Shown: positions 16,042-23,673 of the stretch, in pieces
Layout of the letters: every line of letters starts with the position of its first letter
Numbering within the stretch: the stretch's first letter is position 1
Assembly (NCBI GenBank): GCA_030949605.1
Contig: JAUZSH010000035.1
Coordinates: 1-35,069 of the forward strand
DNA from: Ghiorsea sp.
Lineage (GTDB): Bacteria > Pseudomonadota > Zetaproteobacteria > Mariprofundales > Mariprofundaceae
Direction of reading: 5' to 3'
Length of the DNA: 35,069 bases
Made by a program: the position numbers and the translations under genes
The notes under the pieces: model-generated
What the model was told of the DNA's origin: nothing
Seen by the model: the letters and a program-made list of their open reading frames with translations, nothing else
Databases searched by the model: none

Positions 16042-17318
16042 CACTACTGTCCGACGAAAATCACCCAAACCCAAAGGTTAGCTGGTTTGAACGATTTTCT
16101 GGAGGCTTTTGAAGCTCCTTTTGCAAGAGTAGATCAAAGATGTTTCGTGGGCTCATCAGGTTTGCCGCAACGAGTATAGCGACCTGATGCAGGGATAGTT
16201 TTGAAGCACTTTTTTTATTCACAAGCTTGAGCAATAGGTAACTAATCATGGCAATAATAATCTGTGTTCTCACAGCATTCTCATTGGTTCCAAGAAAACG
16301 TTTGATTTTTAGGTTCTGCTTAATCCATTTGAAGAACAACTCAATCTGCCAACGTTGTTTGTATAGGTCTGCAATCTCTACCGCAGTTCGTTTTAGGTCA
16401 TTGGTGATGAATGATAACTCCTTGCCATCTTCCTCGCGCAAGAAACGAATATGGCGTAATATACAGGGGCAATCTTTCTTGGCTTTGGTTGAAGAGAGGT
16501 GAATCAATTCATCTTTTAACACCCCTTTCCCCGATGCCTTCAGCACTTCAGCCACCTCAAACCTTGTCGTTGATTTCATGCGCCCGACAAAAGAAATGTC
16601 ACGCAGGCTCATGCTATAGTACCATGCATAATCGTTGTAGGCTCTATCAAAAACATAGGTTGCACCATCCAGTAGAGGCATCTTTTCAGCAGCCTTTTTA
16701 TCATGTTTACTTGCCGTGGTGATAGAGAAAAATGTTGGTACCTTGTTGTTTGGGTCGTAAACAGTATGAATTTTAATACCTGACTTACCACTACGAAATG
16801 TTGCCCAATTAAATTGTTGTTTACACAGATTAATGGTGGTCGAATCAATCAATCGAACAACATCTTTGCATGAGATGGTTGCTTCTCTCAGCTGATTTAA
16901 AAGCCAATAAAAAGTTCAAGATAAATTGCTGATGGACGCTCTCGATTGGCATCGGACAAAGTCGAACGCGCAGCTTTTGAGGCTCCAAAATGATAATATA
17001 AGTGACTCTGACTTGCCCACGATAGGCAGGTATCTCGAAGTGTTTGCTTGGATGAAAGTTGACCGTACAAAATCGTACAAAACTGCGTCCAGCAGCTCAT
17101 ACTACCCGCACGTTTGTCACCATGATGGCGGTCGACAGCCCTCTTAAAAACAGAACGAGGAACTTCTGAAAGTAATTGTGAAAATACTGTGTTAATGTAT
17201 CGCATGGTCTGGATTCTCCGATCGTTTGATTTGCTGTCTTAATAACTACAAATCTAACATATTCCTCGGGAATTCAGACCTTTTTTATGACCCTACTGAT
17301 TTTCGTCGGACAGTAGTG
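16042..17318 (-). mobile_element. IS4-family insertion sequence, 1,277 bp, with intact ends
   Basis: Terminal inverted repeats are perfect over 22 bp: CACTACTGTCCGACGAAAAT plus CA at 16042-16063 and its reverse complement at 17297-17318. The flanks carry an identical 9-bp duplication, so the insertion is recent and undisturbed. It contains one transposase reading frame on the minus strand. It sits between mobB and the flavoprotein-mobA-moeA-mogA block and so may separate the latter from an upstream promoter. Confidence 0.93.
16061..17205 (-). pseudogene. IS4-family DDE transposase, frameshifted
   Basis: The N-terminal part (MRYINTVFSQLLSEVPRSVF, FGASKAARSTLSDANRERPS) matches the DUF4372-type N-terminus of IS4 transposases. 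The catalytic core contains LIDSTTINL (first Asp), YVFDRAYNDYAWYY (second Asp) and a full YREK signature, Y-x2-R-x3-E-x6-K, in YKQRWQIELFFKWIK. The frame breaks at a T5 run (plus-strand A run 16909-16913); one more T restores YWLLNQLREATISC and a 381-residue protein. The ATG is taken at 17205. Either the element is inactivated or the run length is mis-sequenced. Confidence 0.9.
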
Positions 17319-17327
17319 TGCATTTGT
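17319..17327. repeat. Target-site duplication, right copy
   Basis: TGCATTTGT directly after the right inverted repeat, identical to 16033-16041. Confidence 0.85.
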
Positions 17328-17373
17328 GATAAAAAATGCTTTATTCGCATACCTCATGCTTTTTGAGTAAGCT

Positions 17374-17895
17374 CTATTTAGTAAACTTGGTGTCTGCTTT
17401 CATGTCGTCTAACCATTTTAAAACAAAGCCAATCACTACCTGTGTATCATTCATATCAAGTATGGGAACGTTCACTTTCAAATCATCAATATCCGTGGCA
17501 ACAGCAAGTAATTCTGATTCTTCACAGCGCAGCGTGTTTGAACGCGCAGCCCTTAGCACTTCAATCTTTGGCCCTGGCACTGAGGCATAACCTTCCACCA
17601 AGACCAAATCATAATCGCCAAACAATCGCGCAGTTAATAATTGTGGATTTAAAGCTTCATCCACATCACTGACCATCAACATCTTCTCAGGACCAACCAA
17701 TAATGATGTGGATGCACCTGCTTGTTTATGTCGCCAGCTATCTTTGCCGGGCGTGTCCATTTCGGGTTGATGGTGGCTGTGTTTGATGGTGGCTATGCGT
17801 AAACCTTGGGCAACCAAACCTACCACCAGCTTCTCCATCAATGTGGTTTTGCCTGAATTCGAGCTGCCGACTAATGATAAGATTGGCACACTCAT
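17374..17895 (-). CDS. mobB: Molybdopterin-guanine dinucleotide biosynthesis adaptor MobB
   Basis: GTP-binding partner of MobA. P-loop LVGSSNSGKTTLMEKLV at the N-terminus, followed by IATIKHSHHQPEMDTPGKDS, HKQAGASTSLLVGPEKM and YDLVLVEGYASVPGPKIEVLR. The length of 173 residues is typical. The ATG at 17895 is preferred because GGGGAA lies 5-6 nt upstream; the first in-frame ATG at 17907 touches a REP element. The IS4 insertion lies 55 bp downstream, separating mobB from mobA. Confidence 0.92.
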   Translation of the reverse strand: MSVPILSLVGSSNSGKTTLMEKLVVGLVAQGLRIATIKHSHHQPEMDTPGKDSWRHKQAGASTSLLVGPEKMLMVSDVDEALNPQLLTARLFGDYDLVLVEGYASVPGPKIEVLRAARSNTLRCEESELLAVATDIDDLKVNVPILDMNDTQVVIGFVLKWLDDMKADTKFTK

Positions 17896-17907
17896 CGTAT
17901 TCCCCAT

Positions 17908-17967
17908 GGAAGTGCGACTTTAGTCGCGCCAAGCCCATTTAAAAAAGCGCGACTAAAGTCGCACATC
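17908..17967. repeat. Inverted REP pair between moaE and mobB
   Basis: GGAAGTGCGACTTTAGTCGC followed by GCC at 17908-17930, and the inverted counterpart GCGCGACTAAAGTCGCAC at 17946-17963 continuing to ATCC. The spacer is about 15 nt. Same REP family as at 9503-9524 and 26236-26369. Confidence 0.88.
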
Positions 17968-18001
17968 CTACATGTCAAAGCATTGAGCAATCTTTTACGC
18001 A

Positions 18002-18427
18002 TCATGGATGTTGGCTTACCCAAGAATCACCATCAGGGGTGACTTCTTTTTTCCAAATGGGAACCTGCTTTTTAAGCTCATCAATCAACCATTCACATGC
18101 TTCAAATGCAGCTTTTCTATGCTCTGCGCCCACCACAATCAAGACAATCTGCTCGCCTGCATGAACCGTTGTCACCCGATGCACCATGCGAATACCCAAA
18201 ATATCAAACTTCTCCATGGCTTTATCATGTAAAGCCAACATCGCTTTTTCCGCCATACCTGCATATTGTTCAAATTGGATGGAAAACACATCTCGCCCTT
18301 CCGAAAAATCCCTCGCACAGCCTAAAAAAGTAACAATGCCACCCATGCGCTGCGAAGTCGCCCGAAGTGCGTCCACTTCTTGCTGCAAACAAAAGTCTTG
18401 TTCTTGAATACGCACAGCATCCATCAT
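18002..18427 (-). CDS. moaE: Molybdopterin synthase large subunit
   Basis: Converts cPMP to molybdopterin together with MoaD. The 141-residue protein has GGIVTFLGCARDFSEGRDV, YAGMAEKAMLALHDKAMEKF, HRVTTVHAGEQIVLIVVGAE, the active-site region HRKAAFEACEWLIDELKKQV and PIWKKEVTPDGDSWV. The ATG at 18427 overlaps the moaD stop as TAATG; a second ATG follows immediately at 18424. Confidence 0.94.
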   Translation of the reverse strand: MMDAVRIQEQDFCLQQEVDALRATSQRMGGIVTFLGCARDFSEGRDVFSIQFEQYAGMAEKAMLALHDKAMEKFDILGIRMVHRVTTVHAGEQIVLIVVGAEHRKAAFEACEWLIDELKKQVPIWKKEVTPDGDSWVSQHP

Positions 18428-18648
18428 TAACCCCCTGAAAACGGCGGCATCAATGCCACCTCATCACCAGCTTTAATGATGATAGACATATCCGTCACCT
18501 GCTCTTGATTGACTGCAATCAAAAGCGGCTTTATATCAGCGCAACCCACCGCTTTTATCACATCGCCAAGCATCATATCGCCTTGCAATGTGGTCGATTG
18601 TTTACCCACCTTATCTGCAATCATGCCGAAAAATAGAATTTTAATCAT
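18427..18648 (-). CDS. moaD: Molybdopterin synthase sulfur carrier subunit
   Basis: Ubiquitin-fold sulfur carrier of molybdopterin synthase, 73 residues. It begins MIKILFFGMIADKVGK and ends DEVALMPPFSGG, with the C-terminal Gly-Gly that is adenylylated and thiocarboxylated. The ATG at 18648 overlaps the stop of the MntA-like gene (ATGA) and is preceded by AAGGA at 6 nt. An ATG two codons earlier is also in frame. Its translation is therefore apparently coupled to a toxin-antitoxin gene. Confidence 0.93.
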   Translation of the reverse strand: MIKILFFGMIADKVGKQSTTLQGDMMLGDVIKAVGCADIKPLLIAVNQEQVTDMSIIIKAGDEVALMPPFSGG

Positions 18649-18965
18649 TGCCATTCCTTACGGTAAAATAACTTGCCGACTCGCTCAATATGCTCTACCA
18701 GATTGGCATTACTGATATGCGAAAAAATGGATAAATCAACGGTGTACGGCATTGGCAAATCATACAGCTCCTGTGAAATCGTGGATAACAGCGAAAAATC
18801 CACCGCATCACCTTTCATGGTTAAATCAATATCCGAGCCAACTTTATAGTTCCCTTTCGCCCGTGAGCCATACAAAATCACTTCATCCACTTCGGGGTGT
18901 GCGGCAAACACATCACAAATGGATATAGTCACACCGTCTCCCAGTCCAAAATTGGTTTCAGTCAT
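18645..18965 (-). CDS. mntA: MntA-like minimal nucleotidyltransferase (antitoxin)
   Basis: Polymerase-beta-fold nucleotidyltransferase of 106 residues. Motif EVILYGSRAKGNYKVGSDID around residues 28-47 has the GS...DxD signature, with Asp45 and Asp47 as metal ligands. In HepT/MntA type VII systems such proteins AMPylate and neutralise the HEPN toxin. The gene overlaps hepT upstream by 8 nt and moaD downstream by 4 nt. It does not belong to molybdenum metabolism, so the pair looks like an insertion into the operon. Confidence 0.9.
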   Translation of the reverse strand: MTETNFGLGDGVTISICDVFAAHPEVDEVILYGSRAKGNYKVGSDIDLTMKGDAVDFSLLSTISQELYDLPMPYTVDLSIFSHISNANLVEHIERVGKLFYRKEWQ

Positions 18966-19377
18966 GAATAATCAATCCCTGCAAGCGTTCACGCAAAGCA
19001 ACAAACGCATCGAAATAGCTTTGTTTAATCGCCCTTACAATTTCCTGAGCAGTTTCTTCATTGTAGGTATGAGAAGTAAGGTTACGTTTTTCAATCATAT
19101 CCAGCCACATCATACCTTCTTGCTCGGAATCACCCAGCAAGCCCAACTTAAAGGCTTCACGAGAGACATCCTTAGAACCAAAAAGATTGGTTGTGCCTTT
19201 AGACTCAAGAAAGTCCTTTAGGGTTTTCCATGCTAACTCATGATTATATTCAAATGCTTGAATCAAGCCTTGTTCTTCAAGCTCATTGAGGTCGCCCTTT
19301 TGTATAAATTTAGTAAGCTGATTCAATGCTCTGCAAAAATTATCAAACCGCTGCTGCCAGCGAATATCTTCTATCAT
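18958..19377 (-). CDS. hepT: HepT-like HEPN-domain toxin (nucleotidyltransferase substrate-binding family)
   Basis: All-helical HEPN protein of 139 residues of the nucleotidyltransferase substrate-binding (HI0074-like) type. It starts MIEDIRWQQRFDNFCRALNQ, has AFEYNHELAWKTLKDFLESK and GSKDVSREAFKLGLL, and the RNase motif R-x4-H at R98-H103 in IEKRNLTSHTYN. The ATG at 19377 is chosen because GAGG sits 8 nt upstream; earlier in-frame codons give an unrelated leader. It is paired with the MntA gene, which it overlaps. The predicted action is RNA cleavage restrained by MntA. Confidence 0.9.
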   Translation of the reverse strand: MIEDIRWQQRFDNFCRALNQLTKFIQKGDLNELEEQGLIQAFEYNHELAWKTLKDFLESKGTTNLFGSKDVSREAFKLGLLGDSEQEGMMWLDMIEKRNLTSHTYNEETAQEIVRAIKQSYFDAFVALRERLQGLIIHD

Positions 19378-19438
19378 GCCGTTACCTCGCTTTATTTCCA
19401 ACCTAGGAAAAGGGGACGCTTCCCTTTTTTTACGAAAT

Positions 19439-19489
19439 TCAATCAATCAACATCTTTTGCAGCGGTGTTAAATCAAGGGATTGCGTCAT
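19439..19489 (-). CDS. 16-codon reading frame with a perfect Shine-Dalgarno (remnant or leader)
   Basis: AGGAGGTCAAT precedes an ATG that opens MTQSLDLTPLQKMLID followed by TGA. The ribosome site is the strongest in the region. The peptide resembles the first residues of HEPN-type nucleotidyltransferase partners, so it could be the 5' remnant of an older hepT whose downstream part was replaced. Alternatively it is a short leader that loads ribosomes ahead of hepT, whose ATG lies 62 nt past the stop. Unproven. Confidence 0.35.
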   Translation of the reverse strand: MTQSLDLTPLQKMLID

Positions 19490-19548
19490 ATTGACCTCCT
19501 ATGTTTGTTTGCCAATTTACCTGCATTTATACCGAAAAAAGAACATTA

Positions 19549-19668
19549 CTAGCCATTTTTCTTCAGTTTCTTTAAAAGTTCATTAAGTTCTTTCATAAGT
19601 TCAATGCTATGTTTATACTCTTTACGATAAACCTCAGCATCTGGATTATTATGAGATGACCTATTCAT
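19549..19668 (-). CDS. Small charged protein (39 aa) downstream of the ATPase
   Basis: The frame opens with ATG 10 nt after the ATPase stop. It begins MNRSSHNNPDAEVYRKEYKH, continues with SIELMKELNELLKKLKKNG and ends at TAG. The C-terminal half is an amphipathic Lys/Leu/Glu helix, possibly a short coiled coil. No family is recognised. Codon use and AT-richness match the ATPase and DUF262 genes, and the gene lies on the same strand at operon spacing, so it may be a third component of that module. The absence of a clear ribosome site lowers confidence. Confidence 0.5.
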   Translation of the reverse strand: MNRSSHNNPDAEVYRKEYKHSIELMKELNELLKKLKKNG

Positions 19669-19678
19669 TATTATTTTT

Positions 19679-21046
19679 CTAAAAAAATGTTGCCTTAGAT
19701 AGGGCTTCTTTTAATTTAGAATCTAATGGGGGCGTATCCAACTTAATAGATTCCAAATCACACTTAATTTGATTAATTGCAACTTGCGGGTCACTTAATT
19801 TGTTTTTTATATTATTGAGCTGATCATGGATACCTGTAAGAAGCTCGTTTTGATTTATATATATTGGTCCACCCTTAACAATTAACTCAATAATTGTATT
19901 GGTTTCTTCTTTTTTGCCTAGTTGATATAGCTGCTCTAATTCATGGATGATTCTTTCAAACTCTTTACGAATAAGGTTACCACACTCTGGCAGCTTATCA
20001 TTAGACAGAAGTGTACTCGCTTCATCTATATATGAACTATTTCTGTCATATATAACCGACTCTCCTCGACCCTCATGTTCTCTTGAATAAATATTCTTTA
20101 TATCCCAATTCCTAGCACAATTATTGTTATTCAACCAATCATTGATTAAATTAAAAAATTGTAAATTATGAGTAAATAAGATAATTTGATATTTTTTAAA
20201 CGCTTTAAAAATATATTCAATAATATAATGGCGATTTGCCATATCTAAACTTGTTAAAAAGTCATCTAAAACAAGTAATTTTAATTGGCTATCACGAACT
20301 TCTTCTATTTTGATAAGTTCAAAGAATATAACAATTGCAGTTATTCTTAGTTTTGCCTCATTAAAGTGCAATCTAATATCTTCTTCACCGTTGATTTTAA
20401 GTGTAATTGATGGTTTTTCAAAATTAAAGTTGCCTGTGTCCAATAAGCCTCCTTGAAACACCAAATCAATTGAAAAGTTTTCATGTAAAACAGTAGATAA
20501 CACATTATTAGCAGCCTGTTTCAATCTATTTAAAAAAACTGTATATTCATCGTCTATCTTATTCTTAAGCCCTGATTGTTCCACAAGGTTTTCAGAATTT
20601 AAGTTCTCATTAATTAATCTATATTGCTCATCAAAAGCATTCAATATTGAAAAGTATTTTTTTAGGCTTTGGGATATAGTATCAAAAAAATTTGTACTTC
20701 CATGGCTAATTTGTTCAAGAAACTCTTGGTTAGCAAAGTAGATACTCTTTCTCCACTCTTGGTTAAACCCACTCGGTAAAGACAAGTTATTAGACGGGAT
20801 ACTAAGTGTAGTCTCGCCTAGCTTTACATTAATTGATAAGCCTTCCGCAACATCCCGATTCTTATATTTCGTATAATTAAATGTGTCATTTCTAAAGTAA
20901 GTTTTAAAAACCGAATATAATGCCCAGTAAATTGAACTCTTTCCACTTCCATTTTCACCATAAATTAAACAATTTTTCTTAGCTATTTTGAAATTAAGTT
21001 GTTGGTGCGACTTAAAGTTCGTTAGTGCAACACTATCAATCTTCAT
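19679..21046 (-). CDS. SMC-like AAA ATPase partner of the DUF262 protein
   Basis: ABC/SMC-type ATPase of 455 residues. It opens MKIDSVALTNFKSHQQLNF, with Walker A YGENGSGKSSIYWAL at about 29-43. A degenerate signature FNEAKLRITAIVIFFELIKI lies near 228-247, Walker B LKLLVLDDFLTSLD near 255-268 and the H-loop LFTHNLQFF near 290. The region between Walker A and the signature is short (about 190 residues) and lacks a long coiled coil, unlike RecF/SMC or Rad50. The C-terminal 130 residues look helical and unrecognised. The ATG at 21046 overlaps the DUF262 gene by 11 nt, so the two are translationally coupled. Overlapping DUF262-ATPase pairs suggest a two-component defence system; function not shown. 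Confidence 0.8.
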   Translation of the reverse strand: MKIDSVALTNFKSHQQLNFKIAKKNCLIYGENGSGKSSIYWALYSVFKTYFRNDTFNYTKYKNRDVAEGLSINVKLGETTLSIPSNNLSLPSGFNQEWRKSIYFANQEFLEQISHGSTNFFDTISQSLKKYFSILNAFDEQYRLINENLNSENLVEQSGLKNKIDDEYTVFLNRLKQAANNVLSTVLHENFSIDLVFQGGLLDTGNFNFEKPSITLKINGEEDIRLHFNEAKLRITAIVIFFELIKIEEVRDSQLKLLVLDDFLTSLDMANRHYIIEYIFKAFKKYQIILFTHNLQFFNLINDWLNNNNCARNWDIKNIYSREHEGRGESVIYDRNSSYIDEASTLLSNDKLPECGNLIRKEFERIIHELEQLYQLGKKEETNTIIELIVKGGPIYINQNELLTGIHDQLNNIKNKLSDPQVAINQIKCDLESIKLDTPPLDSKLKEALSKATFF

Positions 21047-22664
21047 TAGGCTTCTCAAAAAACAATCTTAGTTTATCTTGTAAGGCAGCTTGACGTTTTT
21101 GATAAACTTCAAAAGTCCAGCTGTCTAGATTCTCAAGGATTTCCTTATTTCCATTTATTAAGGACTTTTGAAGAAGCCTTCTTTTTCTATCTAAACTTGT
21201 ATCCCTAAGCATATCAAAGTCTAAAACAAACATGTTACCTAATGTATCTACATACTCCTTAAAGTCTTTACCCTTCCATGAGTCATCAAGAAGTTTAGCA
21301 TCCCTTGGATGTACAATTTTATGAAAGCTGTATGGGTAAACAGCGCCTTGATTTGGTTCCAAATAAAGAACCAAAAGACTAAAAGCTTTTTTTAGCATCC
21401 CAAAGTACATCAGGTCATCTATCGATACTTTATCAGAGGAAAAATTAAACTCATTATGAGTTCCCTTAGTCACTCGTACGATTAAATCATAAATATGAGA
21501 TTTTATTCGTGAAGCTGCTGACCCTTGGAAGTAAGAAAATCGAACTAGATTCTTACTAAAATCAACCAATGCTCCATCATTTACTAAACCGTTTCTATAC
21601 AAATAAACTAATAATGTATTGCGAGGGTATTGATTTGTATATTCATGAATAAGTTGAAACCATTTGGTTAATTCATTGTATTCTCCTGGATCTTCAATAA
21701 CAGTCAAAAAGAAACGTATTGTTTGAACTACTTTAAACAGATCCCTAAGAATTTCATTATATAGTGTCGTTTTAAAGGGCGATATTTCTGACTGGGTAAA
21801 AAACTCTCTCAGCCCTATTTCATTAGTTTTCACACCTTCTTTTCCTCGAACCACTTGGCTATAAACTCTGAATATATCATTTATTGATTGCTTGATAGCC
21901 TGAGCTTCTTCATCCAACCGTTTCCATTCCGCAATAAAGTCATCCTGCTTACCCATGTTTAACGCCATAGCATATAATCGTGCTTTGAATATATCAGAAT
22001 CAGAAAGAGGTAGCCCCCGATTATTAATGGTCTCAAATATTTTCAAAGCCTTCTCTCTAGCTTTATCAGGATCCTCATCTTCAGTCTGAATAGGCAACAA
22101 GGATACATCTGATAAAAAGAAGTCCACAAAATCATGAACATCATTTTCTTGAGAGAACTCATTTACTACATCATAAAAATAATAAATATTTTTCTTAAAT
22201 CTATTATCTAAACTATTAACCCGATTCTCTGAAAAAACTAACGATAAAGACTCTTCTAAATACTTAGCATCTTTTTCTATAAATACGTTTGTTTTCAGGC
22301 GCTTTCGTTCTTTTCCACTCCCCCTTCTTCCTTCTGGGATGGTAATCGCATCTGTTAAATCTCTGTTCTCGTCATCAAAATAAAGCAGCACTTGCATTAA
22401 TAATGTTAAAGTAGTGAGTCGCTGCTGACCATCAACAACTTCAAGGTTGTTTTTCTCCACTCTGCTTCTTGCAAGAACAATATTACCTAAAAAGTAACCC
22501 TCTGATTTGTTTTCATTATATGCTTTTTTTAAGTCTTCAAACAACTCCATACATTGATCTTGCCCCCAAGAGTATGCCCGTTGGTAAGGGGGGATAACAT
22601 ATTGATCTTTTCCACTAAACATTTCAAAAATTGTTTTTTGTTCCGCCGTCAATGATAGTGCCAT
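21036..22664 (-). CDS. DUF262 (GmrS/ParB-like) protein with degenerate DUF1524-like C-terminus
   Basis: The 542-residue protein has the DUF262 nucleotide-binding core: VIPPYQRAYSW at about 23-33, VVDGQQRLTTLTLLM at 77-90 and IFETINNRGLPLSDSDIFKA in the middle. DUF262 occurs in GmrSD type IV restriction and in SspE. The C-terminus (FHKIVHPRDAKLL, then YVDTLGNMFVLDFDML) sits where GmrD/DUF1524 HNH nucleases have H-I-x-P and L-G-N-L-x-L; the usual trailing Asn residues are not visible, so nuclease activity is doubtful. GGAG lies 8 nt before the ATG. It follows mazEF/AbrB genes and overlaps the ATPase gene. Strongly AT-rich compared with the flanking Mo genes. Probable anti-phage or anti-plasmid role by family; partner set unusual. 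Confidence 0.82.
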   Translation of the reverse strand: MALSLTAEQKTIFEMFSGKDQYVIPPYQRAYSWGQDQCMELFEDLKKAYNENKSEGYFLGNIVLARSRVEKNNLEVVDGQQRLTTLTLLMQVLLYFDDENRDLTDAITIPEGRRGSGKERKRLKTNVFIEKDAKYLEESLSLVFSENRVNSLDNRFKKNIYYFYDVVNEFSQENDVHDFVDFFLSDVSLLPIQTEDEDPDKAREKALKIFETINNRGLPLSDSDIFKARLYAMALNMGKQDDFIAEWKRLDEEAQAIKQSINDIFRVYSQVVRGKEGVKTNEIGLREFFTQSEISPFKTTLYNEILRDLFKVVQTIRFFLTVIEDPGEYNELTKWFQLIHEYTNQYPRNTLLVYLYRNGLVNDGALVDFSKNLVRFSYFQGSAASRIKSHIYDLIVRVTKGTHNEFNFSSDKVSIDDLMYFGMLKKAFSLLVLYLEPNQGAVYPYSFHKIVHPRDAKLLDDSWKGKDFKEYVDTLGNMFVLDFDMLRDTSLDRKRRLLQKSLINGNKEILENLDSWTFEVYQKRQAALQDKLRLFFEKPNED

Positions 22665-22703
22665 AAAAACTTCTCCGCTCGTTAATAAACTCAGTAGCTA
22701 ACA

Positions 22704-23066
22704 CTACAACTTAAATTTTTTACCTACAGCCTTCAGGATTATACTGTTCTTTTCAACTGAAATATCAACAACATCGCCTATCCCACACTGCTCAAGCATG
22801 CCATCAGGGAAAACAACAAACTTTTCACCATCTTGCTCTATCACCTTCAGCCTTAACCTGCTGCTTTTCACTTCTTCCTGACGAATATCCTCAAGCGCTG
22901 GGAAGTCTTGCCATGTGCCCCTCAGTTCTTTCGCTATATCTTCCCATTCTTTATCAGCACAAATGCCAAAGAAATTATCTTTGCTGCTTTGTTGCAGTTC
23001 GCTTGCAGCTTCTTGCAACCTCCTGGTGCTTTGAGATTCGTTTAATGAATATTCCTTCTCATCCAT
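22704..23066 (-). CDS. AbrB/MazE-domain protein with extra N-terminal region
   Basis: The 120-residue product ends in an AbrB/SpoVT-like swapped-hairpin domain (LRLKVIEQDGEKFVVFPDGM, then GIGDVVDISVEKNSIILKAV) very like that of the neighbouring MazE (VDDVVDLSVENNVMMLKPV). The N-terminal half, including DKEWEDIAKELRGTWQDFPA and LEDIRQ, resembles toxin-neutralising segments of VapB-type antitoxins, so the domain order is reversed relative to MazE. The ATG at 23066 overlaps the mazF stop by 8 nt. It could be a second antitoxin, a co-regulator, or the link between mazEF and the DUF262 module 40 bp downstream. Confidence 0.7.
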   Translation of the reverse strand: MDEKEYSLNESQSTRRLQEAASELQQSSKDNFFGICADKEWEDIAKELRGTWQDFPALEDIRQEEVKSSRLRLKVIEQDGEKFVVFPDGMLEQCGIGDVVDISVEKNSIILKAVGKKFKL

Positions 23067-23391
23067 AGGTAAACATTTCTTGCATTTTCTCACAAATTTG
23101 GATTTGAACTTTTTTATCAATACTTCCCAAAGGCTTGATAAGCCTTGCTTTATCGGCCGCCCGAATTTGATCAAGCAATATCAAACCTTTTTTACCCTCA
23201 AACTTGCATGAAACACGACACGGGTAAGCAAACCCTTTGGAGGTCATGGGTGCAATTAGCACTGTGCCCAAGCCTTGCATTTCATTGGGGGATATAATGA
23301 CACATGGTCGCACTTTATTAATTTCATGACCTTGTGTTGGATTAAGTTGAACCAACCAAACCTGAAATTGAGAAAGCTTGGGCTTTACCAC
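23059..23391 (-). CDS. mazF: MazF/PemK-family endoribonuclease toxin
   Basis: Type II toxin of about 110 residues. Conserved motifs: FQVWLVQLNPTQGHEINKVR, PCVIISPNEMQGLGTVLIAP and GLILLDQIRAADKARLIKPL, the last with the catalytic-region D-Q-I-R-A. The GTG at 23391, embedded in the mazE stop region, is chosen; a TTG two codons upstream is possible. The gene overlaps both mazE and the AbrB-domain gene. Predicted to cleave mRNA when not bound by antitoxin. Confidence 0.9.
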   Translation of the reverse strand: MVKPKLSQFQVWLVQLNPTQGHEINKVRPCVIISPNEMQGLGTVLIAPMTSKGFAYPCRVSCKFEGKKGLILLDQIRAADKARLIKPLGSIDKKVQIQICEKMQEMFTYG

Positions 23392-23651
23392 TCCCAATCT
23401 TCCACTTCTGCATCACCCAATAAGTCTGCTTCTAGCCATGCTTTATCCATAGGTTCTTCACCATGCTTGGTATTGCTCGCTGCAATCGCCTCTGCCCAAC
23501 CTTCGCGCGGTTTCCTATGCACTGGTTTTAGCATCATCACATTGTTTTCTACACTCAAATCAACAACATCGTCCACTTGGCATTGGTCTAACACCTTCTT
23601 AGGGATACGAACGCCTCTAGAATTACCTATTTTTACCACATTTAATTGCAT
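23385..23651 (-). CDS. mazE: MazE-family AbrB-domain antitoxin
   Basis: 88-residue antitoxin. The N-terminal SpoVT/AbrB DNA-binding domain reads MQLNVVKIGNSRGVRIPKKV then DVVDLSVENNVMMLKPV; the acidic, tryptophan-rich C-terminus (EADLLGDAEVEDWEW) is the toxin-binding tail. AGAGGTG precedes the ATG. A strong promoter with an overlapping palindrome lies just upstream, fitting autoregulation. It heads the run mazE-mazF-AbrB-DUF262-ATPase-small protein. Confidence 0.9.
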   Translation of the reverse strand: MQLNVVKIGNSRGVRIPKKVLDQCQVDDVVDLSVENNVMMLKPVHRKPREGWAEAIAASNTKHGEEPMDKAWLEADLLGDAEVEDWEW

Positions 23652-23673
23652 AACACACCTCTTGTAATGTAAC

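Noticed and set aside
16897-17205. Programmed -1 frameshift to make the IS transposase
   Set aside because: IS4-family elements of this kind normally have one frame, the A5/T5 run is not a classic slippery heptamer, and the window has many similar indels.
21036-22664. Calling the DUF262 gene a GmrSD restriction enzyme
   Set aside because: The C-terminal HNH asparagines of DUF1524 are not visible and a separate ATPase gene is attached, so only the domain name is given.
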